DNA of 47,293 nucleotides from Bacteroidales bacterium (GTDB lineage: Bacteria; Bacteroidota; Bacteroidia; Bacteroidales; UBA7960). Below the pieces are notes generated by a model that saw only the letters and a program-made list of their open reading frames with translations, did not search any database and was not told the origin of the DNA. The position numbers and the translations under genes are program-made. Positions 41,912 to 47,293 of this stretch are shown piece after piece. Positions within the stretch are counted from its first letter, which is position 1. Each line of letters starts with the position of its first letter. The DNA lies in NCBI GenBank assembly GCA_003560165.1, contig PWJC01000028.1, forward strand, positions 1-47,293, in the 5' to 3' direction.

Positions 41912-43607
41912 CCTGAACTCATTGCTCCCGCCCCACATCAGGGAGCTGAAGCCCTATGTTTCGGCCAGGGATGACTATCCCGGCAACGATACGCCTGCCG
42001 TATTCCTCGACGCCAATGAACTGCCCGGACCCATGCAGGGGATGCCGTCCGGCATCAACCGCTATCCGGGCAAAGAAGCCGTCATTCTCAAAGAACAGAT
42101 CGCAGCCGTAAAAGAACTGGAAAGCGACCGGGTTTTTCTAGGCAACGGCAGCGACGAGATCATCGACCTGCTGATGCGCTGTTTTGCCCGGCAGGGGCAG
42201 GACAGCATCATGATCTTCCCCCCCGCTTTCGGGATGTACGCGGTACGGGCCGCTGCCAACAACCTGAAGGTGGAGGAGGTGCCCCTCGATGCCGGTTTCA
42301 CTATCGATGTCCGGGCAGCCCTGGCAGCCACCGGTCCTCAAACCAGGCTCATCTTCGTTTGCCACCCCAACAACCCCAGCGGGAATGCCCAGCAAGTCGA
42401 AACCATCCGCCGGATTGCCAGGGAGTTCAACGGTCTGGTGGTCGTTGACGAGGCCTATATCGATTTCTGTCCCGAAAAAAGCCTGCTGCCCGTACTCCGA
42501 TCACACCCCAATCTGGTCGTATTGCAAACCTTCTCCAAAGCCTGGGGACTGGCAGGAGCCCGTGTGGGGGTGGCGTTTGCATCTGCAGCCATTACCGGGG
42601 TCCTGAAAAAGGCGGGTTTCCCATACAACGTAGGTTCGCCAGCCCTGAAGCTGGCCGGCGAAGCCCTGAACCGGCATGCCGAATACCGGCTGAACCTGAT
42701 CCGGCTCCGCAGGCTGCGCGATGAACTCGGCAGCCGACTCAGGGAAATGCCCCTGGTCGAAAAGGTGTATCCTTCCGATGCCAATTTCCTCCTGGTGAAA
42801 ACCCGCGATGCCGGGCTTGTATACCGCCACCTGGCCAAACTGGGAGTGGTGGTGAGGAATCGTGACAATGAGGCCGGGTGCAAAGGATGCCTTCGCATAA
42901 CGGTGGGCAGCGCCACCGAGAACGAACGGCTGATCAGGAGCTGGGAAATCCTCGGGAAAAACCCACAGAAAGCACGGCGCAAAGCGGCCCCCGAAACGGC
43001 AGGGGAAGGTCGGGTGCAAAAAACCGAACCTCCACGCGAATCCATCATCCGCCGCAAAACCAGCGAAACCGACATCACCCTCAGGCTAAACCTTGATGGA
43101 AAGGGCGAAGCTAACATACAAAGCGGGATCGGGTTTCTCGATCATATGCTGCAACAGATCGCAAGGCACGGCCTGATCGACCTGGAGGTGGATGCCCGGG
43201 GCGACCTGGAGGTAGACCTTCACCACAGCATCGAAGACATCGGCATATGCCTGGGATCGGCCCTGAAGCAGGCACTGGGAGATAAAGCCGGTATCGAACG
43301 CTATGGTTTTGAACTCCCGATGGACGATAGCCGGGCCAGGGTATTGATCGACCTCGGGGGAAGGAACTACCTCAGCTGGGACGCTTCATTTAGCGCAACC
43401 GAAGTGGGGGGCATCCCGGCAAGCCTCTTCCGGCATTTTTTCCGTTCGCTGGCCGAGGCCGCCAGTTGCAACCTGCATGTGGAAGCCAGCGGAGATGACG
43501 ATCACCATCAGATCGAGGCCATTTTCAAGGCCTTTGCCCGTGCACTGCGCATGGCAAAAAGCAAAAATACCTCAGGCATCATGCCGAGCACCAAGGGCCG
43601 GCTATAG
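41901..43607 (+). CDS. Fusion of histidinol-phosphate aminotransferase and imidazoleglycerol-phosphate dehydratase
   Basis: A 568-residue fusion. Residues ~1-350 are a PLP aminotransferase (HisC): LDANELPGP, NRYPG, FLGNGSDEIIDLL, CHPNNPSGN, the Schiff-base Lys in TFSKAWGLAGARVG, and RITVGS. A charged linker (~351-378, KNPQKARRKAAPETAGEGR...) leads to residues ~379-568, an IGP dehydratase (HisB C-terminal activity) with SGIGFLDHMLQQIARH, DLHHSIEDIGICLG and DDDHHQIEAIFKAFARAL. The usual Bacteroidota HisB is instead a phosphatase-dehydratase fusion. The frame is open throughout with no internal stop. The two activities catalyse consecutive steps. Confidence 0.93.
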   Translation: MSFDLNSLLPPHIRELKPYVSARDDYPGNDTPAVFLDANELPGPMQGMPSGINRYPGKEAVILKEQIAAVKELESDRVFLGNGSDEIIDLLMRCFARQGQDSIMIFPPAFGMYAVRAAANNLKVEEVPLDAGFTIDVRAALAATGPQTRLIFVCHPNNPSGNAQQVETIRRIAREFNGLVVVDEAYIDFCPEKSLLPVLRSHPNLVVLQTFSKAWGLAGARVGVAFASAAITGVLKKAGFPYNVGSPALKLAGEALNRHAEYRLNLIRLRRLRDELGSRLREMPLVEKVYPSDANFLLVKTRDAGLVYRHLAKLGVVVRNRDNEAGCKGCLRITVGSATENERLIRSWEILGKNPQKARRKAAPETAGEGRVQKTEPPRESIIRRKTSETDITLRLNLDGKGEANIQSGIGFLDHMLQQIARHGLIDLEVDARGDLEVDLHHSIEDIGICLGSALKQALGDKAGIERYGFELPMDDSRARVLIDLGGRNYLSWDASFSATEVGGIPASLFRHFFRSLAEAASCNLHVEASGDDDHHQIEAIFKAFARALRMAKSKNTSGIMPSTKGRL

Positions 43608-43759
43608 GTGGAAGGTGGAAGGAACGATGGAACGATGGAACGATGGAACGAAAAAGTTGAAGAGTTGAAGAGTTGAAGAGTTGAAAAGTTGAAAAGTTGA
43701 AAAGTTGAAGAGTTGAATCTTAAACCCATTAAACTATTAAACTATTAAACTATTAAACC
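43607..43759 (+). repeat. Stacked octamer tandem arrays between the hisC/B fusion and hisH
   Basis: Two GGTGGAA units (43607-43620), 3.75 GGAACGAT units (43621-43650), 7.75 GTTGAAGA/GTTGAAAA units (43656-43717) and four ATTAAACT/C units (43728-43759) lie one after another. Three of the four unit types are exactly eight bases. A hairpin around TGGGATTTCCCA follows near 43763-43774. The rest of the gap to hisH shows nothing I can name. Confidence 0.92.
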
Positions 43760-43868
43760 TGTTTGGGATTTCCCAGGGTTTAAACTGGCGCACTGCCTGC
43801 GGACAGTGGATAAACGACGTTTCGACATTTAGCAATTATCCCTGGGCCAGGTAAATAATTACAAACAC

Positions 43869-44456
43869 ATGAACGAAATCATCAGGATCGTGGACTACAG
43901 GGCCGGGAACATTGCCTCGGTCATTAATGCCCTGGGGCGTTTGGGCGGTTCGGCTTCCCTGGCTTCCCGGCCGGCCGAACTGGCAGGGGCCCGCAAACTC
44001 ATATTCCCCGGAGTGGGTCACGCACGTCCGGCCATGGAGGCCCTGATGGCAAGCGGAATGCACAAGGCCATCCGTGAATTTACCGGTCCGGTACTCGGCA
44101 TTTGCCTTGGCATGCAACTGATGGCCGGGCAGTCTGAAGAGGGCGAAACCCCGGGCCTGCACATTTTCGACCAGCCCATACGGCGCTTTGGGCCATCGTT
44201 GAAAGTGCCCCATATGGGATGGAACAATGTTTTTGACCTGAAGGGCCCGCTGTTTGCCGGAATCCCTGAAAACACCCATTTTTATTTTGTACACAGCTAT
44301 TACATGCCCATTTCGGCCGACACTACCGCCAACTGCCATTACGGTTTGCAGTTTGCGGCCGCGGCCACTTCCGGGAACCACTTCGGGGTGCAGTTCCACC
44401 CCGAAAAAAGCGGGGAGGCCGGCATGCAATTGCTGAAAAACTTCATCGGATTATGA
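43869..44456 (+). CDS. hisH: Imidazole glycerol phosphate synthase, glutaminase subunit
   Basis: 195-residue HisH supplying ammonia to HisF. Class I glutaminase triad: nucleophile Cys in LGICLGMQLM, and His/Glu in VQFHPEKSGEAG. The oxyanion region FPGVGHARPAM precedes it. The stop overlaps the hisA start as ATGA, so translation is coupled. hisF, its partner, lies after hisA. The 261-base gap upstream of hisH is filled by tandem repeats. Confidence 0.94.
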   Translation: MNEIIRIVDYRAGNIASVINALGRLGGSASLASRPAELAGARKLIFPGVGHARPAMEALMASGMHKAIREFTGPVLGICLGMQLMAGQSEEGETPGLHIFDQPIRRFGPSLKVPHMGWNNVFDLKGPLFAGIPENTHFYFVHSYYMPISADTTANCHYGLQFAAAATSGNHFGVQFHPEKSGEAGMQLLKNFIGL

Positions 44457-45175
44457 TCGTCATACCTGCCATCGACATTATGGACGGAAGCTGCGTCCGT
44501 TTGCTGCGCGGAGCCTTTGAGCAGCGCAGCACATACAGGCATACGCCCCTGCAGATCGCAAGGGAATTCGAATCGGCAGGCATCACCCACCTGCACCTGG
44601 TTGACCTGGATGGGGCACGCAGCGGCCGACCGGTCAACCTGAAGGTTTTGGAAACACTGGCAACCAATACCTCCCTGTCGATCGACTACGGAGGGGGCAT
44701 CCGGAATGCTACCCATATCAGGCAGGCTTTTGAAGCCGGGGCCAACCAGGTGAACCTGGGAACCTATCTGTTTTCGGAAGAAGAATTGCCCGGACAAAGC
44801 CTGGCCGATTTCGGGGCCGACAGGCTGATCGCCGCCGTTGACAGCAAGAATGGCAAGGTGGCCATCAACGGCTGGCAGCAACAGACAACCAGAACGGTTT
44901 CAGGGTTCATGGGTGAGCTGGCCGGCATGGGATGGACCTTTTTTGCCGTCACCGACATCAGCCGCGACGGCACCATGGCAGGCCCCGACCCCGGGTTCTA
45001 TTCTCCCCTTGTGGAAGAGTTCCCGGGGCTGAAGATCATTGGCGGAGGCGGAGTGGCCAGCATGGAGCATCTACTCATGCTGAAAGCGTGCGGTCTGTAT
45101 GCCGCCGTTACCGGGAAAGCCCTGCTCGAAGGAAAGATAAGCCCGGCTGAGCTCAGTACTTTTATACAACCCTGA
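44453..45175 (+). CDS. hisA: Phosphoribosylformimino-5-aminoimidazole carboxamide ribotide isomerase
   Basis: 240-residue HisA, a (beta/alpha)8 barrel performing the Amadori rearrangement of ProFAR to PRFAR. Catalytic Asp8 is in IPAIDIMDG; the second Asp is in TDISRDGTMAGPD. Phosphate-binding loops YGGGIRN and IGGGGVAS are present. It overlaps hisH by four bases and is followed by a 228-base repeat-rich spacer before hisF. Confidence 0.94.
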   Translation: MIVIPAIDIMDGSCVRLLRGAFEQRSTYRHTPLQIAREFESAGITHLHLVDLDGARSGRPVNLKVLETLATNTSLSIDYGGGIRNATHIRQAFEAGANQVNLGTYLFSEEELPGQSLADFGADRLIAAVDSKNGKVAINGWQQQTTRTVSGFMGELAGMGWTFFAVTDISRDGTMAGPDPGFYSPLVEEFPGLKIIGGGGVASMEHLLMLKACGLYAAVTGKALLEGKISPAELSTFIQP

Positions 45176-45202
45176 TCACCCACGTGGGAGGAATGATGGA
45201 AC

Positions 45203-45365
45203 AAAGACGGAGGACGGAAGACGGAGGAACGATGGCACAAAGGAACGATGGTACGAAAAAACTGACTTTTTTTCTACCTTCTACTTTCTGCCTTCTACCT
45301 TCTACCTTCTACTTTCTGTCTTCCGCCTTCTGTCTTCCGTCTTCCGTCTTCGACCTTTCGACTTT
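45203..45365 (+). repeat. Heptamer tandem arrays in inverted orientation between hisA and hisF
   Basis: A GA-rich arm (AAGACGG, AGGACGG, AAGACGG; 45204-45224) and a TC-rich arm of eleven 7-base units (TACCTTC, TACTTTC, TGCCTTC, TGTCTTC, CGTCTTC and variants; 45275-45351, then two decayed units) face each other. Positions 45210-45225 pair with 45336-45351 over 16 bp with one G-U. Two GGAACGATGG copies (from 45226 and 45242), the same word as the octamer array before hisH, lie between the arms. Confidence 0.88.
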
Positions 45366-45403
45366 TCGAACCAGATAATTACAAACAGGACAAAACAAAC
45401 AAC

Positions 45404-46156
45404 ATGCTGACCAAACGCATCATTCCCTGCCTGGATATCAAAAACGGACGTACCGTGAAAGGCGTGAGTTTTGACAATCTCCGGGACGCTGGCGATCCGG
45501 TGGAACTGGCTGCCAGGTATTCGGAACACGGGGCCGACGAACTGACCCTTCTCGACATTACCGCCACCCTCGAAGCACGGGCCACCTTCGTGCAGGTAGT
45601 GGAAGAGGTGGCCGCAGCCATATCCATCCCATTTACCGTGGGGGGTGGCATATCGAGCGAGCAGCAAGTGGAACTGCTGCTTTCAGCAGGGGCCGACAAG
45701 GTGTCGGTAAACACCGCCGCCCTGCTTGATCCGGGGCTGATCACCCGGCTGTCAAACGCTTTTGGCAATCAATGCGTGGTGGTGGCCATCGACGCAAAAT
45801 TGCAGCAGGGCCGGTGGGAGGTGGTGAGCCATGCCGGCACCCGCCCGACAGGATTGCCGGCCATCGGCTGGGCAAGGCAATGCTGTGACCTGGGGGCCGG
45901 AGAGATACTGCTTACCTCATTTACCGCCGATGGCACCCGTGGGGGCTTTTCGCTCGACATCACCGGGGAGGTGGCCCGGGGAGTCAGCATCCCTGTGGTG
46001 GCTTCGGGCGGAGCCGGCAGCCCTGCCCACTTCTTCGATGTGTTCACCCTGGCCGGGGCCGATGCCGCCCTGGCTGCCGGCATCTTCCATTACGGCATGG
46101 TGAGCATCGGGCAGGTAAAGGCGTATTTAAAAAAGTACGGGGTCGGCGTAAGATGA
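45404..46156 (+). CDS. hisF: Imidazole glycerol phosphate synthase, cyclase subunit
   Basis: 250-residue HisF, the barrel subunit that uses HisH-derived ammonia to make IGP and AICAR. Catalytic Asp11 is in IIPCLDIKNGRTVKG and Asp130 in VVVAIDAKLQ. Phosphate-binding TVGGGI and ASGGAGS are intact. The LLTSFTADGTRGGF loop keeps the second Asp of the usual DxDGT but has Thr in place of the first. It lies downstream of the heptamer-repeat spacer. Confidence 0.94.
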   Translation: MLTKRIIPCLDIKNGRTVKGVSFDNLRDAGDPVELAARYSEHGADELTLLDITATLEARATFVQVVEEVAAAISIPFTVGGGISSEQQVELLLSAGADKVSVNTAALLDPGLITRLSNAFGNQCVVVAIDAKLQQGRWEVVSHAGTRPTGLPAIGWARQCCDLGAGEILLTSFTADGTRGGFSLDITGEVARGVSIPVVASGGAGSPAHFFDVFTLAGADAALAAGIFHYGMVSIGQVKAYLKKYGVGVR

Positions 46157-46222
46157 TAAACGGCAGACCCCGGGCGGAGGCAGGCAGCGAACAAGTAACC
46201 AACTTTAAACGAATTCTGACAC

Positions 46223-46837
46223 ATGGACCCGGAAACACTTAATTTCAGCAAAGGTGGGGGGCTGATCCCCGCCATTGTCCAGGACGCTGCAAGCGGCAGT
46301 GTGCTCATGCAGGCCTATATGAACCGCGATGCCCTCAACAGGACGTTGTCGACCGGCAAGGTGACTTTTTTCAGCCGCAGCAAACAAAAACTGTGGACAA
46401 AAGGGGAAACCTCGGGCAATTACCTGCTGCTGGGGGAGATTCTTGCCGACTGCGATCGCGACTGCCTGTTGATCAGGGCGCGTCCGCAGGGCCCTGCCTG
46501 CCATACCGGGCAGAACTCCTGCTTTGGCGTACAGGCAGAGGATGACAGGCCTTCGCTGCTTTTTTTACACACCCTCGAAAACCTATTGCGCGACCGGAAA
46601 AACGCCGACCCCGGGTCGAGCTATACCGCCCGGCTGCTGGCAGAAGGGCCGAAAAAAATAGCAAAAAAGCTTGGTGAAGAGGCCGTGGAAGTGGTCCTGG
46701 AGGCAGAGCAGGGCAGCCGCGAAAGGCTCATCGAGGAGGCGGCCGACCTGGTTTATCACCTGAGTGTACTGCTGCTGTCGAGAGAGTTGTCGTGGGAGGA
46801 TGTGGCCGCTGAGCTTGAAAAAAGACACTCAGGCTGA
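46223..46837 (+). CDS. hisI: Bifunctional phosphoribosyl-AMP cyclohydrolase / phosphoribosyl-ATP pyrophosphatase
   Basis: 204-residue HisIE. Residues ~1-110 are the cyclohydrolase with metal ligands in DCDRDCLL and GPACHTGQNSCF; residues ~112-204 are the pyrophosphatase, an all-helical MazG-like domain (KLGEEAVEVVLEAEQ, EEAADLVYHLSVLLL). The two steps follow HisG in the pathway. It is the last his gene; its end overlaps the convergent DUF255-type gene by 9 bases. Confidence 0.94.
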   Translation: MDPETLNFSKGGGLIPAIVQDAASGSVLMQAYMNRDALNRTLSTGKVTFFSRSKQKLWTKGETSGNYLLLGEILADCDRDCLLIRARPQGPACHTGQNSCFGVQAEDDRPSLLFLHTLENLLRDRKNADPGSSYTARLLAEGPKKIAKKLGEEAVEVVLEAEQGSRERLIEEAADLVYHLSVLLLSRELSWEDVAAELEKRHSG

Positions 46838-47293
46838 GGGATGGCTTCCGCTGCCGAGTTGCTCCAGCACTTCCTCCAACGTTTCCACGGGCTGTTTGCA
46901 ATGGTCCTGTTCGCATACATAGAGCAGGGTCCTGTCGCCGGCAAACCTTCGGGCAAGCAGGGGGACCCGGGTATGCTGCTCCCCTTCGGCCCCGGCAATC
47001 AGCACATCGGGAAGATAATGCCGGTTCAGCCTGGCAGCCAGGGCAGGGGCCCCGGGGCCTGCGATGGCCAGGGTGCGGAACCCCCCTACCTGGAGCAGCA
47101 ATAGCTTTCCCCAGCCGGTATGGCCGAAACCGTATTTCTGCAATGTTTCTTTCATGTCGGCGAGCATCAGGCGGCTTCGTTCAGCCCAGGCGCTTTCTTC
47201 GAAAACCATCGACAGGCAGAATAAAACCCTGGCCATGACGCTGTTTGACGACGGGATAACATTGTCGTAGCTTTCGAAACTCTTTGCCGGCAA
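46829..47293 (-). CDS. Thioredoxin-domain (DUF255/YyaL-type) protein, 3' part only
   Basis: The last 154 residues of a longer protein; the 5' part lies beyond the window edge. The segment YDNVIPSSNSVMARVLFCLS matches the conserved region of the YyaL/SSP411 family (N-terminal thioredoxin-like DUF255 plus a glycoside-hydrolase-like helical barrel). The tail includes YVCEQDHCKQPVETLEEVLE, also usual for this family. Function is poorly known. Its stop codon lies inside the hisI 3' end. Confidence 0.8.
   Translation of the reverse strand: MPAKSFESYDNVIPSSNSVMARVLFCLSMVFEESAWAERSRLMLADMKETLQKYGFGHTGWGKLLLLQVGGFRTLAIAGPGAPALAARLNRHYLPDVLIAGAEGEQHTRVPLLARRFAGDRTLLYVCEQDHCKQPVETLEEVLEQLGSGSHPSA

Noticed and set aside
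43607-43759. CRISPR array
   Set aside because: Units are 7-8 bases and directly adjacent, with no unique spacers and no cas genes nearby.

Overview
The window looks like a chromosomal segment of a Bacteroidota bacterium, most likely a Bacteroidia/Bacteroidales-type lineage. Four things point there: promoters of the TTTG-N19-23-TAnnTTTG type, little use of Shine-Dalgarno sites, lineage-typical genes (a 29-residue AURKAIP1/COX24-type ribosomal protein, a DUF4270 lipoprotein, the EF-G2 paralogue, the short half-length glycogen synthase), and gene neighbourhoods such as ssb-mutY-HU-rng and glgA-DUF4270-glmS. There are no tRNA or rRNA genes, no insertion sequences and no CRISPR array.

Layout. 1-7 kb: information processing (ssb, mutY, HU, a tiny ribosomal protein, RNase G, recX, and prfB with its programmed +1 frameshift), plus an unknown lipoprotein behind a GAAA microsatellite. 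7-14 kb: class II ribonucleotide reductase, an AbgT-family transporter, and EF-G2 lacking the catalytic His of the G3 motif. 14-20 kb: a five-gene minus-strand operon (half-length glycogen synthase, DUF4270 lipoprotein, glmS, exported flavodoxin-like protein, PfkB kinase). It diverges from panC-panD-flippase-rfaE2-like and an S41 protease. 24-32 kb: an HD-domain protein, an internally deleted Gfo/Idh/MocA oxidoreductase, an Old Yellow Enzyme, a DEAD-box helicase, asnA and an S9 peptidase. 33-39 kb: an aromatic operon (tyrA, DAHP synthase/chorismate mutase, aroB, aroE, aroA, aroC). 39-47 kb: the histidine operon hisG-D-(C+B fusion)-H-A-F-IE, then the 3' end of a DUF255/YyaL-type gene on the opposite strand.

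The most striking content is regulatory. asnA, the aromatic operon and the his operon are each preceded by a short leader ORF rich in the cognate amino acid, then an intrinsic terminator with an overlapping candidate antiterminator: six consecutive Asn codons before asnA, three consecutive Tyr codons plus Phe codons before tyrA, and His codons before hisG. The his operon has two complete leader-peptide/terminator modules in series (39413-39540 and 39567-39702), so RNA polymerase must pass two His-sensing gates. These look like ribosome-mediated attenuators, each behind a Bacteroidota-type promoter close upstream of the leader AUG.

Other unusual points are a HisC-IGP dehydratase fusion with no histidinol-phosphatase in the operon, degenerate heptamer and octamer tandem repeats inside the his operon, and a C-terminal extension on AroE. 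All calls come from reading the sequence; no database search was possible.
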